DNA of 64,000 nucleotides from JAWKIW01 sp046331175 (GCA_046331175.1 JAXLRI010000007.1:128305-192304); one strand, 5' to 3'. Counted from the stretch's first letter, positions 32,772-43,225 are shown. Notes: generated by a model not told the origin, from the sequence alone. Translations and numbers: made by a program.

Positions 32772-33878
32772 TCAGCAGAGGCCGGCCGGCAGCGTCGTCG
32801 ACGGCGCCGGAGCCCCCGCCCGCGGCATCGTGCCCAAGGACCGCATCGCCGCGCAGAGGTCGGTGACCTGGTCGGCCGGTGGCACGGTGATCGTGACGGG
32901 CGCTCCGAAGTCGGAGAAGTCGTAGGTGGTGGTCGACTTCAGCTGCGCGTCGGCCGGCAGGGCGCTCCGGACGCTCGTCCCGGTCATCGCCTTCGCTGTC
33001 GCCCCGAGGTCGGACGTGACGGTGATCCGCCGCACGAGGCCCTGCCCGTCGACGTACACGTCGACCGGGAAGGTGAGGTCGTCGAGGGCCTGCCGCTGCT
33101 CGCTCGTCAGGGGCTGCATGGCCTGCTCCATGCGCGCCCGGTCGACCCCCGAGGCCTCGAGGGCCTTGCGCATGGAGACGACCGCTCGCACGTGGGTCGT
33201 GTCGACGCCGCCGATCGCCTCGTGCCCCACGGTGGTGAGATCGGCACCGACGCCCTGGAGCGCCTCCAGGAAGGCGCTCGGATCGCCGGAGCCCCCGGCT
33301 CCGCCGGTCAGCGCCCCGAGCATCCCGCTCGCTGCCGCGCCGGCGCCGGCCTTGGTGGTGTCGACCTTGATCCAGTCCGGCCCCCCGCGAGACCCCAGCG
33401 CGGCCAGCATCGGCATCCGCACGTAGACGTCGGCCCCGTCCTGGACGGTCTGCTCCTCGAACGAGGGCGCCGCCCCGCCGGTGGTCCCACCGGGCCCGTC
33501 CATGGCCGACAGCACGCGGTCGAACATCGGGCCGAGGTCGATCGTCATGGTCGAGCGCTTCGCCGCCCGGTCGTAGGCACCGTCGCCGGTGAAGGACAAC
33601 GACAGGCCGCCGGGGACCGACCCCGCCCCCGGCACCGATCCGGTGGGCCCGCCCTCCACGCCGGGGAACCCCGCGATCGAGGTCTCCGAGACGAGGTGGA
33701 CCTTGGCGGTGTTCGCCCCCGTGGTGCGCTGGGCCGCGGCGACCACCGCGGCGGCGTCGAGGTCGGTGGACACCGCCACCGGATCGCTCGACCGGCCGCA
33801 CGCCACCGAGCCGGTGGCGAGGACGGCGGCGACCAGGGCCGCACCGGCCGCACCGCGGGCCACTCGCTTGGTTGCCAT
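32772..33878 (-). CDS. Lipoprotein with LprG/LolA-like fold
   Basis: 368 residues from ATG 33878, with GGAGGTGG as ribosome site. Signal ALVAAVLATGSVAC with lipidatable Cys. The mature protein has a beta-rich part (VHLVSETSIAGF, LSLSFTGDGAYD, STMTIDLG, ADVYVRMPML, HVRAVVSM, PVDVYVDGQGLVRRITVTSDLG) typical of LppX/LprG-type lipid-binding lipoproteins, which move hydrophobic molecules across the envelope. A Gly-rich insert (GALTGGAGGSGD) splits it. Convergent with the alcohol dehydrogenase gene with a gap of 6 bp. Confidence 0.75.
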   Translation of the reverse strand: MATKRVARGAAGAALVAAVLATGSVACGRSSDPVAVSTDLDAAAVVAAAQRTTGANTAKVHLVSETSIAGFPGVEGGPTGSVPGAGSVPGGLSLSFTGDGAYDRAAKRSTMTIDLGPMFDRVLSAMDGPGGTTGGAAPSFEEQTVQDGADVYVRMPMLAALGSRGGPDWIKVDTTKAGAGAAASGMLGALTGGAGGSGDPSAFLEALQGVGADLTTVGHEAIGGVDTTHVRAVVSMRKALEASGVDRARMEQAMQPLTSEQRQALDDLTFPVDVYVDGQGLVRRITVTSDLGATAKAMTGTSVRSALPADAQLKSTTTYDFSDFGAPVTITVPPADQVTDLCAAMRSLGTMPRAGAPAPSTTLPAGLC

Positions 33879-34004
33879 CGCCCACCTCCGGCGTCGGCGC
33901 CGACCGCCCGGCGCGTGCCGACCACGGTACCCCTGGACCTCCAGCAGCCCGGTTCGGTTCGCGCCAACCGCCACGGGGTGGTCGCGCTCGGCCAAGATGG
34001 TCCG

Positions 34005-35516
<1,512 letters not shown>

Positions 35517-35532
35517 CCGAAGACCGACGACG

Positions 35533-36747
35533 TCAGACCGTCGGCGTGGCGTCGCAGGCGGTCGGCCCGAGCATCGACATGGCCTTGACGGTCCGGTTGT
35601 AGCTGTCCTTGTACTGGCCGTCGGGGGTGGCCACCTGGATCTGGTGGCCCGGCAGCTGCACCCACGTCGGCGTGTAGGTCATCTTGAGGACCTTGAACTG
35701 GCCGGGAGCGACCTCGGCGACGTCGAAGCGCTGGAGCGAGCCGTCCTGGTTGTCGTTCTTCAGCGTGCGGTCGATGGTGGGCGACTGGTTCGACAAGAAG
35801 TTGCCCATGCCGTAGGTGACGTACTTGTCGCCGATCTTCTCGCAGGGCTGCACCACGTGGACGTGGTCCCCGAGGATGAGGTCGATGTTCGGGTCGGCGA
35901 GCAGCGCCTTGGCCAGCTCGCGCTGGTCCTTGTTCGGCTCGTGGACGTACTGGTCGCCCCAGTGGATCGACACCACCACGAACTCGGCGCCCCGTGCCTT
36001 GAGCGCCTTGGCCTGGGCGATGATCCCCTCGGCACCGATGGCCGGCCACAACATGGCCTGCAGCCACGGGGCCTCCTTGGGCACCGTCTTGTCGGGTCCG
36101 GCGTTGTTGTAGATCGTGTAGCTGAAGGCCAGGTGGCCCACCTTCACGCCCTTGACGTCGTAGATGGGCGGGTTGTCGGCCTCGGCCTGGTCGCGGCTGC
36201 CGCCGGCGTGCTTGAGCCCGGCCTCGTCGAGCACCTGGGCGGTCTGCTGCACGCCGGCCATCTGGCGGTCCCACGTGTGGTTCGACGCGGTGTCGCACCC
36301 GTCGAAGCCGGCGCCCTTCAGCGCGGTGGCGATCTCCTTGGGAGCGTTGAAGCTGAGGGTGTTCGGCACCGTCAGGTTCTTGTTCTCCGCCGAGATGGGC
36401 GTCTCCTGGTGGCAGATGGCGAGGTCGGCCGACGAGATCTCGTCGCGCACCTTGTCGAACATCGGGTTGAAGTCGTAGCCCTTGCCGCCGGCGTACTTCT
36501 GGCCGCTCTGGATCACCATCGCGTGCAGGAGGATGTCGCCCGACGCGGCGATGGAGAAGATGCGCGGCACGAAGATGGTGGTGGGCGGCGCCTCGTCCGG
36601 GTTGTCGCCCTTGTCCGCCGGCTGCTCGCCGCCGGCGGGCGCCGCTCCGTCGGTGCTGGTCGCCGTGCCGCCGCTGCTGCACGCCGCCGCCAGGAGGGCG
36701 AGGGCAGCCAGCACGGCCAGGGCCAGTGGGGTCCGGGTGGTGCGCAT
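35533..36747 (-). CDS. CapA-family metallophosphatase-like lipoprotein
   Basis: 404 residues from ATG 36747; ATG 36756 nine bases upstream is an alternative. Signal MRTTRTPLALAVLAALALLAAAC gives a clear lipobox. The PGA_cap domain has SGDILLH, TASNHTWDRQ, VVSIHWGDQYVHEPN, LGDHVHVVQP and GMGNFLSNQ, the metal-site motifs of poly-gamma-glutamate biosynthesis CapA and related exported phosphatase-like proteins. Neighbouring cap genes are absent, so it is a stand-alone exported member. The stop lies 16 bp from the stop of the convergent ligase gene. Confidence 0.88.
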   Translation of the reverse strand: MRTTRTPLALAVLAALALLAAACSSGGTATSTDGAAPAGGEQPADKGDNPDEAPPTTIFVPRIFSIAASGDILLHAMVIQSGQKYAGGKGYDFNPMFDKVRDEISSADLAICHQETPISAENKNLTVPNTLSFNAPKEIATALKGAGFDGCDTASNHTWDRQMAGVQQTAQVLDEAGLKHAGGSRDQAEADNPPIYDVKGVKVGHLAFSYTIYNNAGPDKTVPKEAPWLQAMLWPAIGAEGIIAQAKALKARGAEFVVVSIHWGDQYVHEPNKDQRELAKALLADPNIDLILGDHVHVVQPCEKIGDKYVTYGMGNFLSNQSPTIDRTLKNDNQDGSLQRFDVAEVAPGQFKVLKMTYTPTWVQLPGHQIQVATPDGQYKDSYNRTVKAMSMLGPTACDATPTV

Positions 36748-36835
36748 CGCAGTCATGGCCTCCGTCCGATCGACCCGCGAGTCTGGCCGACGGACCACCC
36801 AAAAGGCACGCGGGGAGCCGGGAGCGCGGCGGCCC

Positions 36836-37153
36836 TCAGGTGGTGGCGCCGTCCAGGGTGGTGGCCAGGTCGGCGGCGAAGGCCTCGACGAGGTGGTCGA
36901 AGCCCGGCGTGTAGGAGTGCACCTCGACGCGGGCGGCGGGGTCGAAGCCGATGCGGTCGCACACCCCGGCGTCGCGCAGGTCGAGCAGGTCGGCCAGGCG
37001 CAGGGCCAGCAGCTCGCACTCGATGGCGGACTGGCCGTCGGCCAGGATCGGCCGGCTGAAGCCCCGCCGGTCGGCCTCGGCCTCGAACCGGGCCCGGCCG
37101 TCCTCGTCGGGCCAGGCTCGCAGCCAGACCGTGCGGTGGACCCCGGCGCTCAC
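36836..37153 (-). CDS. Small hypothetical protein
   Basis: 105 residues from GTG 37153, starting 10 bp after the stop of the acyl-CoA dehydrogenase on the same strand. Sequence VSAGVHRTVWLRAWPDEDGRARFEAEADRRGFSRPILADGQSAIECELLALRLADLLDLRDAGVCDRIGFDPAARVEVHSYTPGFDHLVEAF is soluble, mixed alpha/beta, with two Cys. No family recognised. Its position makes it a member of the left arm of the divergent operon controlled by operator site 6. Confidence 0.6.
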   Translation of the reverse strand: MSAGVHRTVWLRAWPDEDGRARFEAEADRRGFSRPILADGQSAIECELLALRLADLLDLRDAGVCDRIGFDPAARVEVHSYTPGFDHLVEAFAADLATTLDGATT

Positions 37154-37163
37154 CGGCGAGGGC

Positions 37164-38276
37164 TCACAGCACGCTGTGGCCGGCGGCGACCCGCTCGCGC
37201 AGGAGGGCGCCGAGGCGGGCCCGGTGGACGACGGCGTCACCGAACGACCCCCGGTCGAGCTGGGCCCGCTTCACGAAGAGGTGCACGTCGCACTCCCAGG
37301 TGAACCCGATGCCGCCGTGCACCTGGAGGGCCGATGCCGTCACGCGGGTGGCGGCGTCGGAGCACCACGTCTTGGCCGTGGAGGCGGCGACCGATGCGTC
37401 GCGGTCGCCGGCGGCGTGGCACCAGGCGGCGTGGTAGGTCACCGACCGCATCCCCTCGACGTCGACCAGCATGTCGGCGCAGCGGTGCTTGACCGCCTGG
37501 AACGAGCCGATGGGCCGCCCGAACTGCTCGCGCTCCTTGGCGTACTCGACAGCCAGGTCGAGGGAGCGGGCGCCGATGCCCAGCAGCTCGGCCGACAGGG
37601 CCGAGGCGCCGGCGTCGAGGTGGTCCGACACCGCCTCGGCCTCGCCGAGCAGCAGGCCGGTGGCGCCGTCGAGCTCGATGCGGCCGACCTCGCGGGTGAG
37701 GTCCATGGCGGGCAAGCGATCGGGCCGACCGGTCGCCGCCAGGTCGACGGCGAGGAGCAGCTCGCGGTCGGGGGCGGCCGCGTCGACCGCCCGCACGACG
37801 GCGACGTCGGCCGACGGAGCGAAGGGCACGGGCTCGGTGCGGCCGTGCAGCGTCCACCCGTCGGCACCGGCTCGCGCCTCCAGCGGGGACCACGAGGCCG
37901 TGGCGAACGCCGCGCCGCTGACCAGCCGAGCCACCAGCTCGGCGACTGGGTCGGCGCCGTCCCCACCGCGGGCGGCCGCCCGGACCAGCGCGTCGAGGGC
38001 GACGGCGTGCTGCACGAACGGCGCCGGGGCGACGTGGGCGCCCACCTGCTCGGCCAGCACCGCCACCTCGACCCAGCCGAGGCCGACGCCGCCGAGGTCC
38101 TCGGGCACGGCGATGGCACCCCAGCCCTGGTCGACCATGGCCGACCACAGCTCGGGCAACAGGCCGCCGCCGGCATCGACGTGGGCCCGCACGACCGCCG
38201 GCGACGCCGCCTTGTCGAGCAGGTCGCGCGCCGCGTCCTGGAGGGCCACCTGGTCGTCGGACAGCTCGAAGTCCAT
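37164..38276 (-). CDS. Acyl-CoA dehydrogenase, ChsE1/FadE29-like subunit
   Basis: 370 residues from ATG 38276. VEYAKEREQFGRPIGSFQAVKHRCADMLVDVEG and LQVHGGIGFTWECDVHLFVKRAQL are the marks of the subunit type that pairs with a second ACAD to make alpha2beta2 enzymes such as ChsE1-ChsE2, which dehydrogenate shortened sterol side-chain CoA esters. Its natural partner is probably the divergent gene at 38363. TAGGCT (38286-38291, minus strand) lies 9 bp before the ATG. Operator site 6 lies immediately upstream. Confidence 0.9.
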   Translation of the reverse strand: MDFELSDDQVALQDAARDLLDKAASPAVVRAHVDAGGGLLPELWSAMVDQGWGAIAVPEDLGGVGLGWVEVAVLAEQVGAHVAPAPFVQHAVALDALVRAAARGGDGADPVAELVARLVSGAAFATASWSPLEARAGADGWTLHGRTEPVPFAPSADVAVVRAVDAAAPDRELLLAVDLAATGRPDRLPAMDLTREVGRIELDGATGLLLGEAEAVSDHLDAGASALSAELLGIGARSLDLAVEYAKEREQFGRPIGSFQAVKHRCADMLVDVEGMRSVTYHAAWCHAAGDRDASVAASTAKTWCSDAATRVTASALQVHGGIGFTWECDVHLFVKRAQLDRGSFGDAVVHRARLGALLRERVAAGHSVL

Positions 38277-38311
38277 CGGGCGGCGAGCCTAGTGCCGGCC
38301 GACGCCAAACC

Positions 38312-38325
38312 TGACACGGACGTCA
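38312..38325. promoter_or_regulatory. TGAC-N6-GTCA operator, site 6
   Basis: TGACACGGACGTCA within CTGACACGGACGTCAG, preceded by AAACC. It is almost centred between two divergent acyl-CoA dehydrogenase genes (35 and 37 bp from their starts). Confidence 0.78.
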
Positions 38326-38362
38326 GCCAACGGGTCCCCGCCCGCCTAGGATCGGCCCCCGC

Positions 38363-39550
38363 ATGGACCTGACGCCCACCGCCGAGCAGGAGGCCTTCCG
38401 GGCCGAGTGCCGCGCCTGGCTGCACGAGCACCTGCCCTGGGAGTACGGCACCGGGTTCCCACCTCGCTTCGACGACCTCGCCGACGAGGTGGCCTACCTG
38501 CGCGGGTGGCAGGCGAAGCTGGCCGACGCCCGCCTCGTCGGCGTCACCTGGCCCACCGAGCTCGGCGGGCGCGGTGCCGGTCCCCTCTTCCACTACATCG
38601 TCCAGGAGGAGCTGGCGCGGGCCCGGGCTCCCGAGCTGGTCGGCCGCATCGGCATCAACCTGGTCGGGCCCACCCTGCTGGCCCACGGCACCGACGAGCA
38701 GCAGGCTCGCTGGCTGCCGAAGGTCCTCAGCGCCGAGCAGCTGTTCTGCCAGCTCTTCAGCGAACCCGGCGCCGGCAGCGACCTCGCGTCGCTGGCCACC
38801 CGGGCGATGCGCGACGAGGACGCCGGCGGCTGGCGCATCACCGGTCAGAAGGTGTGGACCTCCTACGCCCAGTTCGCCGACTGGGGCCTGCTGCTGGCCC
38901 GCACCGACCCCGATGCCCCGAAGCACAAGGGCATCACCGCCTTCGTGATCGACATGCACCAGCCCGGCATCGACGTGCGGCCGCTGCGGCAGATCACCGG
39001 CGAGTCCGACTTCAACGAGGTCTTCTTCGACGACGCCTTCGTGCCCGACGACGCCCGCATTGGCGCGGTCGACGACGGGTGGCGGGTGTCGTCGTCGACG
39101 CTGACCCACGAGCGCGGCACCAACCCCCGCCAGCTCGTCATCCACGCCCAGCTGCTGGAAGAGCTGCTGCGGCTGGCGCTGGACGAGGGCTCCTACGACG
39201 ACCCCCGCCTCCAGCAGCGCCTGGCCGAAGCGTTCGTCGAGGTGCGGCTGTTCCAGCTGCACAACTGGCGGTCGCTGTCGCGCCTCGAGCACGGCCGGGC
39301 GCTCGGCCCCGAGGGCAGTGCGCTGAAGCTCTACTGGAGCGAGATGTCCAAGCGCCTCCACGACACCGCCATGGCCGTGCTCGGCGACGCCGCGCCGCTG
39401 TGGTGGGACGCCGAGGGCAACCCCGGCGACGGCCGCTGGCAGCGCAGCTGGCTCTACTACCAGTCGGCCTCGGTCTTCGCCGGCACCAACGAGATCCAGC
39501 GCACGATCATCGGCGAGCGCGTCCTCGGCCTGCCGCGCGAGCCACGATGA
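38363..39550 (+). CDS. Acyl-CoA dehydrogenase, ChsE2/FadE28-like subunit
   Basis: 395 residues from ATG 38363. LFSEPGAGSDLASLATRA, GQKVWTSYAQFADWGLLLARTD, FNEVFFDDAFVPDDARIG and the C-terminal FAGTNEIQRTIIGERVLGLPR are clear ACAD signatures of the FAD-binding partner type. The FAD-binding R/GG loop regions are complete. It is expected to form a hetero-oligomer with the product of the divergent gene. A TAGGAT box (38347-38352) precedes the ATG by 10 bp. The enoyl-CoA hydratase gene overlaps its stop codon. Confidence 0.9.
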   Translation: MDLTPTAEQEAFRAECRAWLHEHLPWEYGTGFPPRFDDLADEVAYLRGWQAKLADARLVGVTWPTELGGRGAGPLFHYIVQEELARARAPELVGRIGINLVGPTLLAHGTDEQQARWLPKVLSAEQLFCQLFSEPGAGSDLASLATRAMRDEDAGGWRITGQKVWTSYAQFADWGLLLARTDPDAPKHKGITAFVIDMHQPGIDVRPLRQITGESDFNEVFFDDAFVPDDARIGAVDDGWRVSSSTLTHERGTNPRQLVIHAQLLEELLRLALDEGSYDDPRLQQRLAEAFVEVRLFQLHNWRSLSRLEHGRALGPEGSALKLYWSEMSKRLHDTAMAVLGDAAPLWWDAEGNPGDGRWQRSWLYYQSASVFAGTNEIQRTIIGERVLGLPREPR

Positions 39551-40443
39551 GCGACGTGAGCCACCCCGCCAGCCATCCCGACGAGCCCACCAGCGAGGCG
39601 AAGCCCGTGTTCGAGACCATCCGCTACGAGGTCGACGGCCCCGTCGCCACCGTCACGCTGGCCCGGCCCGACAAGGCCAACGCCCAGTCGATGCAGATGA
39701 TCGACGAGCTCGACGCCGCCCTCGACCTGGTCATGGCCGACGACGCCGTGCGGGTGGCGATCCTCGCCGCCGACGGCAAGCACTTCTCGGCCGGCCACGA
39801 CCTCGCCGAGCTGGTCGGCCCCGACGCCGACCCCGCCCTGCAGGCCGAGCGGTCCACCCCCGAGGGCAAGCTGGCCCACGAGCGGCGCATGTACTTCGAC
39901 CGTTGCGTGCGCCTCTACGAGCTGCCCAAGCCGACCATCGCCGCCGTGCAGGGCAAGTGCATCGCCGCCGGCCTGATGTTGGCCGCCATGTGCGACCTCA
40001 TCGTCGCCAGCGACGACGCCTCGTTCGCCAACCCGGTGGCCCGCATGAGCGGCGCCGGCGTCGAGCTGCTCGTCGAGCCGTGGGAGCTGGGCATCCGCAA
40101 GGCCAAGGAGCTGCTGCTCACCGGCGACCCCATCTCGGCCGACGACGCCTGCCGGCTCGGCATGGTCAACCAGGTCGTGCCGCGCGACCGGCTGGCCGCC
40201 GCCGCACGGGAGATGGCCGACAAGGTCGCGCTCGTCCCGCCCATCACCGCCCAGCGCATCAAGGACTCGGTGAACGAGACCTTCGAGCTGATGGGCAAGC
40301 GGCGCTCCTGGCAGTACCACTTCGTCAACCACCACTTCGTGCACAACACCGCCACCGCCCTCGGCAAGCTGTCCGAGCGCGAGGGCATGGGGTCGATGCG
40401 CGAGGTGTTCGACGCCCGCGACCGCGGCGACGCCTCGTCGTGA
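39547..40443 (+). CDS. Enoyl-CoA hydratase (crotonase family)
   Basis: 298 residues, ATG 39547 overlapping the dehydrogenase stop (ATGA). RPDKANAQSMQMIDELDAALD, DGKHFSAGHDLAEL (oxyanion), VQGKCIAAGLMLAAMCDLIVASDDASFANPVARMSGAGVELL and the region around RKAKELLLTGDPISADDACRLGMVNQVV are typical. The usual hydratase Glu at the PARMSGAG segment is not clear, so a different crotonase reaction is possible. Same operon as the dehydrogenase, giving dehydrogenation followed by hydration. Confidence 0.85.
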   Translation: MSDVSHPASHPDEPTSEAKPVFETIRYEVDGPVATVTLARPDKANAQSMQMIDELDAALDLVMADDAVRVAILAADGKHFSAGHDLAELVGPDADPALQAERSTPEGKLAHERRMYFDRCVRLYELPKPTIAAVQGKCIAAGLMLAAMCDLIVASDDASFANPVARMSGAGVELLVEPWELGIRKAKELLLTGDPISADDACRLGMVNQVVPRDRLAAAAREMADKVALVPPITAQRIKDSVNETFELMGKRRSWQYHFVNHHFVHNTATALGKLSEREGMGSMREVFDARDRGDASS

Positions 40444-40492
40444 CCCCCACCCCGCCGTTGCACGCCGTCACTCCCGACCGGACCCCCTCCCA

Positions 40493-40545
40493 CCGAACTT
40501 TGGAGGATTCGCGTCACCCCTTGGCGCGAATCCTCCAAAGTTCGG
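40493..40545. repeat. Perfect 21-bp inverted repeat with 11-nt loop
   Basis: Left arm 40493-40513 starts CCGAACTTTGG and right arm 40525-40545 ends CCAAAGTTCGG; the arms match at all 21 positions. The loop is TCACCCCTTGG. The outer flanks CCCACCG and CGGTGGG could extend the stem after a short bulge. It is more A/T-rich than its surroundings. It lies 50 bp after the hydratase stop and just before the CoA-transferase gene, so it may be a terminator or a small repeat element. No U-tract. Confidence 0.7.
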
Positions 40546-40576
40546 ATCGGTGGGGGGCGCGGTGGGGGGAGCGGTG

Positions 40577-41854
40577 ATGGGCGGGTCTGAGGCGACCGGG
40601 CGGCGGGGGCCGCTGGCGGGGCGGCGGGTGATCGACGTCGGCACGCGCATCTCGGCCCCGTTCTGCGCCGGGCTCCTCGGCGAGCAGGGCGCCGACGTCA
40701 TCAAGGTCGAGCAGCCCGGCACCGGCGACTTCATGCGCACCATCGGGCCGTTCGTCCGCCCCGACGGCGGCGGCACCGAGGGCACCGGCGAGTCCCACCA
40801 CGACGGCGACCCGGGCCACTCGCTGTTCTGGGCGGTCGAGGGCCGGGGCCGCCGCAGCGTCACGTGCGACCTCCGCCGCCCCGCCGGCCAGGAGCTGTTC
40901 CGCCGCCTGTGCGCCACCGCCGACGTGGTCTGCGAGAACTTCCGGCCCGGCACCCTCGAGCGCTGGCACGTGGGGCCCGCCGACCTCGACCCCCGCCTGG
41001 TGGTGGTGCGCATCTCGGTGTTCGGCCAGGACGGCCCGAAGGCCGAGCGGCCCGGCCTCGACCGGCTCGGCATCGGCTACGGCGGCCTGCTGCACCTCAC
41101 CGGCTACCCCGACCGGCCGCCGGTGCGGGTCGGCGTGACCATCTCCGACTACCTCACCGGCGTGTTCGCCGCCCAGGCCGCCACCGCCGCCCTCTACCGG
41201 CGCGACGCTCAACCGCCCGAGCACGGCGGCGGCTCGGGCGCGGTGGTCGACGCGTGCCTGTACGGGTCGGTGCTGCGCATCCTCGAGTGGACGGTGGCCG
41301 CTTACGACCGGCTCGGCGTGGTGCGCTGCCGCGAGGGCAACCGCCTGGCCAACTCGGCGCCGCTCGACAACTACCCCACCGCCGACGGCACCTACGTGTG
41401 CGTGGTCGCGGGGTCCGACGCCAACTTCGCCCGCCTGTGCCGAGCCATGGAGCGGCCCGAGCTGGTCGACGACCCGCGCTTTCGCCGGCTCGCCGACCGG
41501 GCCGCCCGCAGCGACGAGATCAACGACCTCGTCGCCGACTGGACCCGCTCGCTCACCGCCGCCGAGGTCGAGGCCCGCTGCGTCGCCCACGACGTGCCGG
41601 TGGCCACCGCCTACACGGCCGCCGACATCGCCCTCGACGAGCACATGGCCGCCCGCGGCGACCTCGTCACCGTCGACGACCCCGTCATCGGCCCCGTGCG
41701 CCAGCAGGCGCCGTTCCCCCGGTTCGTCGGCGAGCCGGTCCCCGTGCCCACCGGCGCGCCGCGCCTCGGTGAGCACAACGACGAGGTCTGGCTCGACGTC
41801 GTCGGCCTCTCCCCCGACGAGCTGGCCGCCCACCGCGCCGACGGGATCATCTGA
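40577..41854 (+). CDS. CoA-transferase family III (CaiB/BaiF)
   Basis: 425 residues from ATG 40577; an upstream start at 40550 lies in the G-rich flank of the inverted repeat and is less likely. GRRVIDVGTRISAPFCAGLLGEQGADVIKVEQPGTGD at the N-terminus, ENFRPGTLERW and RISVFGQDGPKAERPGLDRLGIGYGGLLHLTG are diagnostic; the Asp in PGLD is the residue that forms the acyl-aspartyl intermediate. Such enzymes move CoA between carboxylic acids. The site may be read through from the dehydrogenase operon unless the hairpin terminates. Confidence 0.9.
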   Translation: MGGSEATGRRGPLAGRRVIDVGTRISAPFCAGLLGEQGADVIKVEQPGTGDFMRTIGPFVRPDGGGTEGTGESHHDGDPGHSLFWAVEGRGRRSVTCDLRRPAGQELFRRLCATADVVCENFRPGTLERWHVGPADLDPRLVVVRISVFGQDGPKAERPGLDRLGIGYGGLLHLTGYPDRPPVRVGVTISDYLTGVFAAQAATAALYRRDAQPPEHGGGSGAVVDACLYGSVLRILEWTVAAYDRLGVVRCREGNRLANSAPLDNYPTADGTYVCVVAGSDANFARLCRAMERPELVDDPRFRRLADRAARSDEINDLVADWTRSLTAAEVEARCVAHDVPVATAYTAADIALDEHMAARGDLVTVDDPVIGPVRQQAPFPRFVGEPVPVPTGAPRLGEHNDEVWLDVVGLSPDELAAHRADGII

Positions 41855-41898
41855 CCCGACCACCACCCGATCGCCCCCCGCCGTGCCACCATGACCCC

Positions 41899-42357
41899 GT
41901 GGACGAGCCGATCGACGAGCCGGTGATCGACGAGCAGTGGCGCCACCGGCGGGCGGCGGGCCGGATCGCCGCCGGCCTCGCCGGTCTGGTGGCCCTGGCC
42001 GCCATCGCCGCGTGCGGCAGCAGCGGCACCGTCGACACGCCGCCGGGCACGACCGCCCGGCCCACCGGCACGACCGTGTGCGTCGCCCGCAACGTCATGG
42101 AGAACGAAGCGACGACCATCACGATGGCATGCCCGCCGGTCCACGCCGACGACACGAAGGCGCGGCCCGACGTGACATCGGCGGTCGGGACGGTGCCGCC
42201 CATCGGCACCACCGCCACCACCTGCGTGTCGGCCCCGGCGTCGACCGCCGTCGGCCTGCCCGGCGGCGGCGAGATCGTGTGCTCCACCAACGACACCGCG
42301 ACCGGCCCCCCGAGGACGGCCACGACGGTGCCCCAGAGCACCACCACCTCGCGCTGA
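41899..42357 (+). CDS. Small lipoprotein, unknown function
   Basis: 152 residues from GTG 41899. A 22-residue cytosolic lead, then AGLAGLVALAAIAACGSS as lipoprotein signal. The mature part is Thr/Pro-rich and disordered with three further Cys (TVCVARN, MACPPV, TTCVSA/IVCSTN). No family recognised. Confidence 0.6.
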   Translation: MDEPIDEPVIDEQWRHRRAAGRIAAGLAGLVALAAIAACGSSGTVDTPPGTTARPTGTTVCVARNVMENEATTITMACPPVHADDTKARPDVTSAVGTVPPIGTTATTCVSAPASTAVGLPGGGEIVCSTNDTATGPPRTATTVPQSTTTSR

Positions 42358-42390
42358 GCACCGGCCGGCGAGCGCGCGGGCCCCGACCCG

Positions 42391-43200
42391 TCAGCGGTGG
42401 CGGCGGTCGGGCACCTCGTGCCAGGTCAGGTCACCGAACTCGGGGTGGCGCTTCTCGTGGAAGGCGGCCACGCCCTCGGCGTAGTCGGCCCCGCCGTAGG
42501 ACGCCCGCCGCAGGCTCTGCAGCCGCTCCCACCGCTCGGGGTCGAGGGGTTGGCCGACGGTGAGCAGGCGGAACTGCTCCTTCATCGAGCGGATGGCCGC
42601 CGGCGAGTTGCGGGCGATGGTGGTGGCCATGTCGTAGGTGAAGGCCTCGAGCTCGTCGGTGGGTGCGCAGTGGTTGAGGATCCCCGACCGCAAGGCGTCG
42701 TCGGCGGTGACCTGCCGGGCGGTGAACAGCATCTCCTTGGCCTTGTGCAGGCCGGCCACGTTGACGACGTGGTTCAGGCCCGACGGGTTGTAGGCCAGGC
42801 CGAGCTTGGCCGGGGTGAGGGCGAACGACGCCCGCTCCGAGCCGATGGTGATGTCGCAGGTGAGCACCAGGTCGCACGCCCCGCCCCAGACCGAGCCCTC
42901 GATCATGGCGATGACCGGCACGGGGACCACCTGCACCTTGCGCAGCACGTCCTCGAGCGGCTCCTCCCACGACAGCGGGTCGTGGTCGCTCGGCAGCTCG
43001 TCGATGTCGTATCCGGCCGACCACACCTTCACGCCCGGCTGGGCCCGCAGCACGACGACACGGGCGCCCCGGTCGACGAGGTCGACGAGGCCGGCGCCCA
43101 GCTCGGCGAGCAGGGCGTGGCAGAGGCTGTTCGCCTTGGCCGGCCGGTCGAGGGTGAGGGTGCCGATGCGATCCGCCAGGTCGACGTGGACGAAGGTCAT
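42391..43200 (-). CDS. scpB: Methylmalonyl-CoA decarboxylase-like crotonase
   Basis: 269 residues from ATG 43200. From memory, it resembles E. coli ScpB (YgfG) in its specific segments: SAGYDIDELPSDHDPLSWEEPLEDVLRKVQ, VIAMIEGSVWGGACDLVLTCDITIGSERASFALTPAKLGLAYNPSGL and LQSLRRASYGGADYAEGVAAFHEKRHPEF. ScpB decarboxylates methylmalonyl-CoA to propionyl-CoA. In an organism degrading branched side chains this could adjust the propionyl/methylmalonyl-CoA pool. CATGGT (43207-43212, minus strand) lies 6 bp before the ATG. Divergent from an SDR gene. Confidence 0.8.
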   Translation of the reverse strand: MTFVHVDLADRIGTLTLDRPAKANSLCHALLAELGAGLVDLVDRGARVVVLRAQPGVKVWSAGYDIDELPSDHDPLSWEEPLEDVLRKVQVVPVPVIAMIEGSVWGGACDLVLTCDITIGSERASFALTPAKLGLAYNPSGLNHVVNVAGLHKAKEMLFTARQVTADDALRSGILNHCAPTDELEAFTYDMATTIARNSPAAIRSMKEQFRLLTVGQPLDPERWERLQSLRRASYGGADYAEGVAAFHEKRHPEFGDLTWHEVPDRRHR

Positions 43201-43219
43201 GCCCGCACCATGCCACGCG

Positions 43220-43225
43220 TAGGCT
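43220..43225 (+). promoter_or_regulatory. -10 box of SDR gene (leaderless)
   Basis: TAGGCT, then 8 bp, then ATG 43234, with no Shine-Dalgarno sequence between. The same spacing recurs at several genes in the window. Confidence 0.45.

Noticed and set aside
36747..36798. Longer N-terminus of the CapA-like gene (start near 36798)
   Set aside because: It would place Arg/Asp-rich residues before a perfect lipoprotein signal that begins at 36747 or 36756.
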